64,000 nucleotides of DNA. Source: Viola odorata. Taxonomy: Eukaryota > Streptophyta > Magnoliopsida > Malpighiales > Violaceae. The translations under genes were made by a program, and so were the position numbers. The notes below the pieces were generated by a model. It saw nothing but the letters and a program-made list of their open reading frames with translations, ran no database searches and had not been told where the DNA came from. Within the stretch, counting starts at the first letter, position 1, and the number at the start of each line of letters is the position of its first letter. The DNA lies in contig OY829545.1 of assembly GCA_963691705.1 (NCBI GenBank), forward strand, positions 39,109,475-39,173,474, read 5' to 3'. Positions 19,118 to 28,602 of this stretch are shown piece after piece.

Positions 19118-19337
19118 GCCGGGAAAAGAAGAAAAGAGACTCTTCGATCCTCCAACCCGACTCTTGAAGATTGGCACGTGTACAGTCTGAAGTGCAAATG
19201 TAGATTTGCAGTCACGCCTGTTGAAATCTCGTGCAAATCAAGAATAATGGTAATATCTGCCGATCAGTTGTTATAATGAGGACGGCGCGGAGTTAAGGCA
19301 GAACGATCAACAGAAAAACCGCCCAATGGCAAGACTG

Positions 19338-19351
19338 TTTTCAGTTGGGCT
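19338..19351 (+). promoter_or_regulatory. Internal TTTTCAGTTGGGCT motif (Tat-B)
   Basis: Identical to the 14 bases before the 3' LTR, here about 1.3 kb upstream between as3 and as4. Confidence 0.6.
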
Positions 19352-19427
19352 AAGAATATTCCTTGAGAAAATGACAAAGAACGCAGTAAAGAAGAAGAAC
19401 AGTTGTGAGAGGGAATGATGAAAACAC

Positions 19428-19437
19428 TTTATTTATT
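19428..19437 (-). terminator. Doubled AATAAA of as4 in Tat-B
   Basis: The minus strand reads AATAAATAAA about 75 bases past the as4 stop, beside GGCC-N4-GGCC. Confidence 0.55.
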
Positions 19438-19510
19438 ATGGCCTAGTGGCCGGAAGATACATTTACAAGACAAGGGGAAAAGAGAAAATACCCAAAGGGA
19501 GCCACCGCTA

Positions 19511-19888
19511 TCAGGCGTCAGAGCCAGTGTCCTCGGGCACTTCAGAAAGATCCCTCAGGGAATCCATAACCAGAACTAGATCGTGGGAAGTGGCTCTCAT
19601 CCCCTTCAGGCAGCACCCCAACATGTCCTTACGCTGCTGCAGCATAGCGATCACCACTTGAATACGAGAGATGGAGGCAGACAACTTTGAAACGCTCTCC
19701 AAAGGACTGAAGTCCTCCAGAGAGACGGCTCCCAGCCGGGAATGGAGCGGAGTCAGCATCCCCTGCAGCTCCAGGATATCCTCAGAAGTCTTGACCAGCA
19801 TGTTCTCCAGGAAACCGACGTCACCATCATTGAGGTTCCTGAGTGAATGACCCTTGGAGAGAAGAAAATTCTTGGTCAAATGATCCAT
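19511..19888 (-). CDS. Antisense gene as4 of Tat-B (small helical protein)
   Basis: A 125-residue homologue of as4 in A and C: MDHLTKNFLLSKGHSLRNL start, GDVGFLENMLVKTSEDILEL, a central EDFSPL, and LQQRKDMLGCCLKGMR near the C-terminus, then an acidic end (EVPEDTGSDA). Predicted helical, no signal peptide or membrane segment. TATAAAT is 50 bases upstream of the ATG and a doubled AATAAA about 75 bases downstream, so it looks like a small complete transcription unit. It lies closest to the 3' LTR, so its RNA would be made away from the LTR into the element. Function unknown. Confidence 0.75.
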   Translation of the reverse strand: MDHLTKNFLLSKGHSLRNLNDGDVGFLENMLVKTSEDILELQGMLTPLHSRLGAVSLEDFSPLESVSKLSASISRIQVVIAMLQQRKDMLGCCLKGMRATSHDLVLVMDSLRDLSEVPEDTGSDA

Positions 19889-19937
19889 GATGCTGACTGA
19901 TAGAGATGAGGAGAACGTGGATGGAGAAAGTTCTCCG

Positions 19938-19944
19938 ATTTATA
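19938..19944 (-). promoter_or_regulatory. TATA box of as4 in Tat-B
   Basis: TATAAAT on the minus strand, 50 bases before the as4 ATG; conserved in A and C. Confidence 0.6.
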
Positions 19945-20651
19945 GGCTCCACTGAAGGGAGGCCTTGGAAAAAGAAATTGAGGTCCTCAAAAGACGAGCC
20001 GCCCCGATATCCTCAAGGAGTGATAAGCCTAGAACGGAAGGAAGGGGTAACGGTCGCGATATAGATACTGGAAGGAGTACGAGGAAAAGTCTGAAAAAAA
20101 AAAAAAAAAAAAAATGCCGAAAGACACGATATCACTGGTAGCCCTGACGCTAAAACCATAAGGTTACCGGTATCCACCGTGTAAGGCCGCGTTGATGTCA
20201 CCGGTGGCCCTAGATGCGTAAAACCGCGTTGGCATCACAGGCGTCTGGTGGTATGAAGCCGCGATAACCATAAGGTAGCTGATGGCGTAAAGCCGCGTTG
20301 ATACCGCTGTACTCTCGGGCGTAAAGAGTAAATGGGGGCTCGTGTGACCTCAAACCCTCTATGAGTATAAGGTTCGCTAACCTCTGTATAAGTACCTATC
20401 TCCTCTGTGTCTTTGCAGAGCACTTGAAGGGACAATAGACCCGAAATATATGCCAGCCCAGGGCGCGGCCTGGTTGAGTAGCCATGATGACACCGCAGAT
20501 GACCCAACAACGGTCCTTCCATGACTTGAACGAAGCGGAGACTTCATAAGCCCTATCGAGAGGCCAAGAAGATTAATATCGCCTCATGACCGAGCAGATC
20601 CCTATTTTAAGATATCAGACATGGATAGCCCTTGGTGAACACTCGAGCTAG

Positions 20652-20665
20652 TTTTCAGTTGGGCT
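20652..20665 (+). promoter_or_regulatory. LTR-proximal TTTTCAGTTGGGCT motif (Tat-B)
   Basis: Ends two bases before the 3' LTR, in the polypurine-tract position. Confidence 0.6.
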
Positions 20666-20667
20666 TA

Positions 20668-21196
20668 TGATAACAATTGGAATGCTCCTGACGGCAACAT
20701 TGGGGCGTCGGCATCTATCCTGGACAAGTTTCTATACGCTTCCCTGAAATGCCAACCTATCGCCTGGGCCAGCGGAAATTTCCTAGGATGGTCGACTTCA
20801 GCGGGGGGGGGATCTCATGCGTCTTTACACGCACGGCGTCATCCCATCCTAGGAGACTGGAGAATATATCGCCCCAGATAGGCCTCACTCGATTATCGCC
20901 CGCGATGACGTACCTGATATCGCTCGAAACAATATCTTCAGATGATGTCTACCCCTATCGCTGTCAGGTATCGCTAATTTCGGTCTATAAATACCCCCAC
21001 CTTACCAAACAGAAAAGGAGGATCGAGATCATCTTGGAGAAACTCTACTACTTTGAAAACTTGAACTGACTTAAGCATCGGAGTGTCTACGCCGGAGTCC
21101 CCCTCCGGCGCTTTGCAGGTACCTCCGACGTCGACCGCCTCCTGTACGACCACCTGTGGCTGCCGTTCCGCTCAGAAGAGGTCTCAGATCTTATCA
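20668..21196 (+). repeat. 3' LTR of Tat-B
   Basis: 529 bases, same ends as the 5' LTR, about 8 differences by eye (about 1.5%). Followed by the AGTGG target duplication. Confidence 0.95.
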
Positions 21197-22316
21197 AGTG
21201 GTCATTGGAAGGTTCAACAAGGAATTGGTTCCACAGTTTACTTCATCATACTATCAGCACATGGGCTCAAATGTCAAGAGCCTTCCTGAACAAATATTGG
21301 AATGCAACCAAAGCCAGAACAACAAGAAAAAATCTCATTTCCATCCAAAAGAGAGGGGATGAGAACTTCGGGGCATATTATTAGAGATTCAAACATTTGG
21401 AAGACACCAACCCTATGCATGGAGTAGCTGATCAAGCTCTGCTCCAGTATTTCTATGACGAAATGAATCATAATGAAAAAAGAAAGATTGGATGCTGCGG
21501 CTGGAGGATCTATACAAGACCTTACACAGACTTGAGCAAATTAACTACTTCAAACAATGGCTAAGAATTGCAATAATTATAGCTCTTCAGAGTATTCTAA
21601 TCCTATTACACTTTTTGTTAATTCAACTGGGTTGGAACAACAAATTGCTAGTATTGCTAACTTTATTAAAAATCTTTCCCAGGTGCTTCTGGCCTAAATA
21701 GCAAACCAAGCTCAAGAGTGAACACATTGCAATAGTGGAAGAAACCACTACCCAATTGAAAGCAACCAACAATTTCAGTCAAAACCGACTAACCACACCT
21801 CCTCAGCAATTACAAATTACTGGCCTGACGTGCGATGACGAAATAGATAATAGATGTTTTCAAGAACAAGCTATGGTGATAGAAATACGGGAGCAGATGA
21901 AGTTTCTAATAGAGGACAGGGAGAAGTACATTGTCAACGAGATTAGTCTAAGGAGCAGTACGAACTTTGTCAGAAAAAGAAGAGGTAGTAGCAAATGAGG
22001 AAGAAAAGCAAAAATTAAGGCATAAAAATTGGGAAGAGGTGATAGAGTTTGAATAGAAATACAAGTAGAAATCACTAGAATAAATTAAGGAAGAAGAGGC
22101 AGAAGAGGTGGAAGAGGTAGAGAGAATCATAGCAATACAGGATGAACCCTTCTTGACGAAACAAGATATGAGGCGAGAACGAATAGCCAAGAAAGCTGAA
22201 AGGAAAGCTATGAAGGCTGAGGAAATGGCGAGATAGAAAGAAAAAGTGGACAATACACCACCTTTTCCACCTGCTCCTGCATAGAAAAAAAAAGAGAACG
22301 AATAGAAAAGAAATTC
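21197..22316 (+). pseudogene. Athila-E gag, C-terminal piece
   Basis: Continues the gag frame broken by Tat-B. Homology to the Athila capsid is clear: NWFHSLLHH, TWAQMSRAFLNKYW, then RFKHLEDTNPMHG and DQALLQYFYDEM. A stop (TAG at about 21382) and later frameshifts break it. From about 21735 to 22316 there are Gln/Asn-rich and then Glu/Arg/Lys-rich stretches with many stops, the worn linker before protease. No working product can be made. Confidence 0.75.
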
Positions 22317-25300
22317 ATGGACATATTTAAAAAAGTAGCAATTAACATGCCTATGCTTGAGTTGATTTCAAAAGTTCCTACTTATGCTAGAGTTCTTAAA
22401 AGTTTATGTTCTAACAAGAAGAAACTTGCAGGAATTGAACCGATAAGCTTGACACATAATCTCTCCTCTATATGCCAGTCAAAATCCCCGAGAAATGCAC
22501 TTATCAAGGTACATTTGATATACCTTGCAAAATAGGGAATAAGAAGATTGGGAAAGCTCTATGCGATTTAGGAGCTGGGATCAACGTTCTTTCATTTGCG
22601 GAATATGAAAGACTAAACATCGGAACCATGCAGGATACCAAAGTAATCATCAAACTCGCGGACTGATCAATCATATATCCCAAGGGAGTTGTTGAAGATG
22701 TTCTTGTTTAAGTTAATGATTTCATTTATCCTGTCAGTTTTTATATTGTTGATATGAACAGGGACCAATCCACGAACTCCACTGATGTCCTTTTGAGCAG
22801 ACCTTTCCTAAGAATCGCAAAAGAATTAATTGATGTCTATCATGGCCATCTATCACTTGAGTATTGTGGGAAAACCATTAAATCTAATATGTATGACACC
22901 ATAAAATGTCCCAGCGAGATGCACAGTTTGTGTTTTATGGATGTATATGAACTCCCAGCTGATGCAGTTTATGCACTTAATGAAATTGACCCTCTTAGCT
23001 ATGTTCTTACTAAGGGAATTGAAGGAGAAAAGCTAGAGAAGATGAAGGAAGAATTAACCATTAGCAAAGACTTTCCAGAAACTGTGGATGAGCTTGACGT
23101 TTTAGGCCCTCTTTTTAATGAAGGGGAAAATTCTGAACTCCCACAAGTCTATAATAAAATATTACCTTCAATTGTTCAGGCACTAGAGATTGAAATCAAT
23201 AAGTTACCAGATCATCTTAAACACGCCTTTATTGGTCAAGAATCAACACTGCCAGTTATAATTTCCAGTAAGTTGACCAAAGAAGAGGAAGACCAATTGG
23301 TGGATCTACTTAGACAAAATAAGGAAGCGATTGGTTGGACGATAGCAGATATTAAAGGGATATCACTAACCTTCTGCACTCACAAGATCCACACCGAAGG
23401 AGATAAAAAGACTATTAGACAACCGCAATGGAGGCTCAACCCTCCCATGATGGAAGTTGTCAAGAAAGAAGTCCTCAAACTGTTAGATGCAGGAGTTATT
23501 TATCCAATCTCTGACAGTGATTGGGTTTCCCCTATATAGGTAGTTCCGAAGAAGACAGGAATTATAGTGATAAAGAACGAGGATGGTCAGCAAGTACCAA
23601 CAAGAGTTCAGAATGGATGGAGGGTCTACATCGATTACAGACGCATCAACAACATAACCAGGAAAGATCATTTTCTCCTACCCTTTATTGATCAAATGCC
23701 TGAAAGGATAGCTGGTAAATCTCACTATTGTTTCCTTAATGGGTACTCATGATTCTATTAAATTCCTGTGGCACCTGAAGATTAAGTGAAAACCACTTTT
23801 ACTTGTCCTTTTGGAACCTTTGCTTACAAAAGGATGCCCTTTGGTTTGTGTAATGCCCCTGCAACTTTCTAGAGATGCATGGTTAGCATTTTTTCTAATT
23901 TTGTAGAGAAAAGTATAGAAGTTTTTATGGATGATTTCACCGTCCATGGAGATTCCTTTGATCACTGTCTTAAGAATCTAGAAGGAATCTTAAAGCGATG
24001 CATAGAAACCAATTTGGTTTTAAACTTTGAAAAACACCACTTCATGGTTGATCATGGCATTGTTCTAGGCCATGTAATTTCTTAGGGAGGAATTAAGGTA
24101 GACCCAGCAAAGATAGATGTTATCAAAGATTTGCCATACCCTTCTTCAGTTAGGGAGGTTCGTTCTTTCCTTGGCCATGCAGGATTCTATAGGCATTACA
24201 TCAAGGGTTTTTCCAAAGTAGCGGAGCCTATGTGCAGATTACTCCAGAAGGATGTAGAATTTGATTTTAACAACGCTTGCAAAGAGGCCTTTGACAAGTT
24301 GAAGGAGAAGCTTACTACAACCCCTGTAATTCAACCACCGGGCTGGAATTTACCCTTCGAGATCATGTGCGATGCTAGCAACTCAGCAGTAGGAGTCGTA
24401 CTTGGCCAGAGACAAGGGAAAGACTCACACGTGATCTACTATGCGTCCAAGATGTTAGATGAAGCTTAGAAAAATTACACAACTACTGAGAAGGAGCTAT
24501 TTGCTATAATATTTGCATTAGATAAGTTTAGATTTTATTTATTAGGAACTAAAGTTATCATTTTTTCTGACCATGCAACTCTAAGATATCTCTTGGCCAA
24601 GAGAGAAGCCAAACCAAGACTCATTCGATGGATTTTATTACTCCAAGAATTCAATCTTGAGATCAAAGACAAAAAGGGGCGGGAGAACCTGGTAGCTGAT
24701 AAACTGAGTAGAATGATAAGCAAAGAAATAGAACCCATCGTCGATGAATTCCCTAATAAACACTTATTCCTTGTAAAAGGGATGCTTCCATGGTATCACC
24801 ATATTGCGAACTACTTAGCCAACGGTAAATACTATGGCGAGCTAACTTCTTTTCAAAAGGAGAAAATCAAAAGAGACTCCAGGAATTATATATGGGATGA
24901 ACCCTACATGTGGAGGATTGGGGAAGGTCAATTGTGGAGGAGATGTGTGCAATTGAATGAAGTTCCCTATATTTTGTACCATTGTCATGTTTCTCCAAGC
25001 GGTGGACATTTTAGTGGAAAGAAGACCGCCTACAAAGTTTTAGAAGCAGGGTTTTATTGGCCCACTCTATTCGAAGACAACAAAAGGTTTTGCCAAGAAT
25101 GAGTAGAATGCCAGAAAATAGGTAACATTAGTGCTAGAAATCAAATGCCCATCAACCCCATTATGTCATGCGAAATATTTGATTTTTTAGGCATTGATTT
25201 TATGGGACCTTTCCCAATGCTAGAGGTAATTCCTACATTCTTTAAGGTGTTTATTATGTGTCAAAATGGGTAGAAGCTAAAGCCACTCGGACAGATGAAG

Positions 25301-25523
25301 CTAAAACCATTTTATGTTTCCTGAAAACTAACATTTTGAGTAGGGTTTGGAGTTCCTCACGGGATATCAGTGATCGAGGAACTCACCTTTGTAAAAAGAT
25401 AGTTACAACGCTATTTAAGAAATATGGAATCACATATCGAGTGTCTACCGCCTATCACCCACAGACAAACGGCCAAGGTGAAGTCTCTAACAGATAAATG
25501 AAATCCATCATGGCTAAAACATT
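22317..25523 (+). pseudogene. Athila-E pol: protease, RT, RNase H and most of integrase
   Basis: Pieces in order: protease with CDLGAGINVLSF (about 22560), then the link region, reverse transcriptase from about 23420 (WRLNPPMMEVVKKEV, RMPFGLCNAPATF, catalytic FMDDF near 23925, where Athila has this variant of YxDD), RNase H with MCDASNSAVGVVLGQ (about 24366), integrase zinc region near 25000-25110, then AYHPQTNGQGEVSNR at about 25450. In-frame stops occur at about 22664, 23537, 23750-23785, 23871, 24083, 24467, 25100 and 25495, and frames shift near 25200. The end is cut by Tat-C; the rest of integrase lies at 46754. Dead copy. Confidence 0.85.
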
Positions 25524-25884
25524 TGATAACAATCCACCTAAAAGAAAGGGTATTTTCGCCTATCACCCGATGGGGAGAGGCATAGCTACTGTTTCACACC
25601 ACCACGGTAGGGACAAGATCGCTACCTCCCCAAAGGCTAACGCTGCAAAGGCTAACGGGGCCCTACCGGCTCCTCTCACGGACCTCCTGCTTGGCTCGAA
25701 GAGTTATCTCACCCCCGGAGGAAACCACGCGTCAGGATTAACGCTCCGGCCATTATCCTACCACGACAATATCTACCTAAACACCTACCGCCGAGGTAGC
25801 GTATCACGATAAGGGCGAATCACAGACCCTAACGCGAGCGATAGCTCCGTACCCGTTTACTCGGGCGGGAACGCCCCTTTCTTC

Positions 25885-25892
25885 TATAAATA
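25885..25892 (+). promoter_or_regulatory. TATA box of the Tat-C 5' LTR
   Basis: TATAAATA followed by a C-rich stretch, as in Tat-B. Confidence 0.7.
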
Positions 25893-25984
25893 CCTCCCCC
25901 ACAAAGGAGGCAGGTAAGCGGACTTGACTGGCCAAAACTCTGCCAATTTCAGTACACCTACTGACTTAAGCATCGGAGTGTTTC

Positions 25985-26005
25985 CGCCGGAGACCCCCTC
26001 CGGCG
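25985..26005 (+). other. Conserved LTR hairpin (Tat-C)
   Basis: CGCCGGAG and CTCCGGCG, a perfect 8-base stem with loop ACCCC. Same context as in A and B. Confidence 0.6.
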
Positions 26006-26096
26006 CATTGCAGGTACAGTGGACCGTCGTGCACACTGATCCGAGAAAAGCTGCTCCGCCATACATCCTTCGGCAGAAGACAAATTATTATCAAAT

Positions 26097-26114
26097 TGGT
26101 GCTCTCGTTGAGAG
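26097..26114 (+). promoter_or_regulatory. Primer-binding site of Tat-C
   Basis: TGGTGCTCTCGTTGAGAG just after the LTR, matching Tat-B at most positions. Confidence 0.65.
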
Positions 26115-26178
26115 TTTTGGTTCTATTAAGTGAGCATCCTTAGTAACCAAGCTCCTCCTCCCCGAAGCTAGAAGGATT

Positions 26179-26611
26179 ATGGCCTCGGAGTCAGATCCGG
26201 CGCTGTCCCGAACTTCCAACATCCCATACAACACCCGCAGACGCTTGTTTCCCTTCGCCACCTCTGATGCCCCCACCCCAGGGCAGGATGTCACTGCAGG
26301 AGACTTAGATCTTCCTCCTGGGTCAAGTGCAGAAGAAGTTACATTCCAGATTTGCTCTCCCTTCTCCCATATAGCAGGAACCAGCCATCCTACCCCCCAA
26401 GCGAGAAGATCTATGATGGGAGAAGCGGACAACCCTTTCGTGAATTCAATAGCAGCTCTCCAAGCTCAACTGGATCAACTGACAGAAATGGCTGCTGGAT
26501 TTACTCCTCATGCCTCAAGACCTGGTGTGTCCTCCCAAGTAATTTTCACCCCGTCCCTCGTCACCGAACGACCCTTATCGCCCCAACAGTCTAGGGCACT
26601 CCCGTCCTCCT
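26179..26611 (+). pseudogene. Tat-C gag-pol, N-terminal piece before NA-D
   Basis: 144 codons from ATG (MASESDPALS, TRRRLFPFAT) up to the NA-D insertion. Removing NA-D and one CTCCT restores the frame with the piece at 32356, so the gene was open here before insertion. It corresponds to the poorly conserved N-terminal part of Tat gag ahead of the SR-rich stretch. On its own it would read on briefly into the NA-D LTR. Confidence 0.85.
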
Positions 26612-27765
26612 TGATACGATCCTAGCCAGGGCCAACCCTAGTGATGCACCCACAGGCGCAACCACCCGCGTCAAGGCCCGAGCCTTGGAAGATGCAGCCG
26701 CGAGCCTCCCATTGCCGCCCACGGGCCCGATCACTCGAGCCAGGGCCCGAGCCCTACAGACAAGACTCAGCAGCCTTATTCACATGGAACTGAAGGCAGA
26801 GACAGCCTCAGAAGAAGCCAGCCTGCGCACGCCCCAGCCGCGCCTTGTGACCTTGATCCGTGCTGCGGATGGGCCACACTTGGCCACTTCGGACCTTTAG
26901 GTCCACCAGCGCCCTTTTCCTATTTTTGACCAGGCCATGTTAATTTATAATACAATAGAGGATTCCAGGCCAAAAATCAGGAGAAACGCCCGAAGGATTT
27001 GGGACAGGCCCAAATCACAAGCCCGCATTGGACAGCGAAAGCCACTGCCGAGCCTTTTGACGATTGGAGCATATTTACTCGCACAATATTCATTCAAAAA
27101 CTTCATATATGTGTTAGGAAGTTTCCCTCCAAATTTCAGTGGGAACGCTCGAGGGAATAAGGAAAACGCCTTGTTTCCTTAAAACGTGATTCGGCGGACC
27201 CGCAAGCAAAGCCACTTGGGCCTTTTGACCTAAACGGCGGAGCCTGCACTTCTATCCTATTTAGTAGACTTTATTTATGTTATTTTAGGGTTTCAGAACT
27301 TATTTGGAAGGGTGGCTTGTTGCCATTTTCGTTTAATTCATTTTTTAGAAACTAAACTAGTTTCCATTTTTGGAATTAGGGTTTAGCGCCTCTTTAAAAA
27401 GGAGCCGCCTATATTATTTTGAGCAGACTTTGATTATTGATTATTGAAAGCATATTGCTTGGGATCTTTATCCACTTGTTCTTGATGAACCTTGCAACTA
27501 ATTGAGTTTCGTGCATTCGATTAGCTTGTCAAGTAAAACTTGAAAGCACTTCTCATTGAGTCATCCGTTCTTTGGAGTGCCAAGACCACCAAATCTTGGA
27601 GATTCAAAGGTTTGACCCAAGAACCTCAAGGGATTCGACGTAGGGTGCCAAGGCCACCAAACCTTGGAGACTTCCGTGTCTTCTTCGAGTTATATTTCCG
27701 CATTGAAAGCCACGTCATCGGACAACGATCTAAGGAGAGCGTTCTAGCCTACAAGGAACGCATCA
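26612..27765 (+). repeat. 5' LTR of NA-D
   Basis: 1154 bases. The start carries a coding-like stretch (GPITRARARALQTRL) of the type found at the C-terminus of gypsy polyproteins, shared with the 3' LTR. No other gene. Confidence 0.92.
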
Positions 27766-27767
27766 GT

Positions 27768-27779
27768 TGGTAGCGGAGC
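27768..27779 (+). promoter_or_regulatory. Primer-binding site of NA-D
   Basis: TGGTAGCGGAGC, two bases after the LTR; resembles the initiator-Met PBS TGGTATCAGAGC with two changes. Family F has the same variant at about 50671. Confidence 0.65.
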
Positions 27780-28602
27780 TTAGCTGTCCCGACTTGGTAA
27801 ATCTATCCCTTTAATTATTGTGTTTTCTTTGTTAGAATTGGTACTCCTTTATTCTCTTCTACACCAATTCTCTTGCGTGCTGTGTGTTAGTTGTCTTGTG
27901 TCAATTCGTGTCTTGTGTGTGTGCGATTAGTGTGCAAATCATTTCAATGATTTGTAGGTCTTTACTATTGTCAAAAAAATAAAAAAACAAAGTCCCCCAA
28001 AGTTTCTTAGTTAATTTTTTGTTTCCAGTTGCATTGAATTTCAAAAAAAAAAAAAAAAAAAAGGTGAAACAATTTCGTCAAAAACAGAACAGAGATGAAA
28101 TCAGTACCATTCAAAAAAAAAAAAGGGAGGAACTTCAGAATCAAATACTAGAGTGAATTAGTGACTCATAGCAAAAAGAATCAGTGGATTTCGAATTGGG
28201 AATCAAAAGTTGTGGCAAAAACAAGTTTCAAAACCCTAATCGCATGCCATTAGCGTTTTTGAGTTTATAAACTGAATCAATCCGTTTATATTGAGCTTTT
28301 CTTTGATTCCAAGACTACTGTACCTTCCTACTCTGTAGTAAACTTGATTGATTGATTGATCTTTGCAATTAAATCGAGTATACTACCTCAAAATTTTCTT
28401 TCTACACTAGTTTTCTTTGTGCGTCTCTTTGGAAGCTTTTCTTGAAATTTGTTCGAGTCAGGTTCATCTTGGAGGACTGGAGGAGGATCTGAGGCAATCT
28501 GATTGTGAGATTATTAGAGAGACAAACACGAGAGTAAACACGTGAGGGAGTGATAGTTTTAGGCAATTTTACGCTTGGAAAATTTTCTGTTTGAATTTCA
28601 GG
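27780..28602 (+). other. Leader of NA-D
   Basis: Noncoding, AT-rich, with A runs at 28043-28062 and about 28114-28124. No supported frame before the ATG at 28603. Confidence 0.6.

Larger units (their letters stand above)
19889..20667. other. Region between as4 and the 3' LTR, Tat-B
   Basis: No gene seen. It holds the as4 TATA box, a 21-base A run (20094-20114), and several short repeats of the type (C/A)CCGCGTTG(A/G)(C/T)(A/G)(T/C)C near 20189-20310 (for example GCCGCGTTGATGTCACCGG), suggesting a worn array. Confidence 0.5.
5376..21196 (+). mobile_element. Tat-B: complete Tat-lineage LTR retrotransposon with antisense gene block
   Basis: 15,821 bases, bounded by two 529-base LTRs and the perfect 5-base duplication AGTGG (5371-5375 and 21197-21201). 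Order: LTR, PBS, intact gag-pol (+), tandem repeats, then antisense genes as1, as2, as3 and as4 (all -), PPT-position motif, LTR. The two LTRs differ at about 8 of 529 positions by eye. Size, dual RNase H and antisense ORFs fit the Tat clade (Retand/Ogre relatives). gag-pol is open throughout, so the protein set for movement may still be made. Confidence 0.95.
25524..26093 (+). repeat. 5' LTR of Tat-C
   Basis: 570 bases, TGATAACA to TTATTATCA. It holds TATAAATA at 25885-25892, the conserved hairpin at 25985-26005, and a doubled AAAGGCTAACG near 25634-25658. The partner LTR is at 46184-46753. Confidence 0.95.

Noticed and set aside
12978..19888. Antisense genes as a host gene fragment caught once by Tat-B
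   Set aside because: The same genes, order and intron places occur in the diverged Tat-C, so they are old parts of the lineage.
20094..20114. A-run as the tail of a LINE or SINE
   Set aside because: No target duplication or element body next to it. The same applies to 28043-28062.
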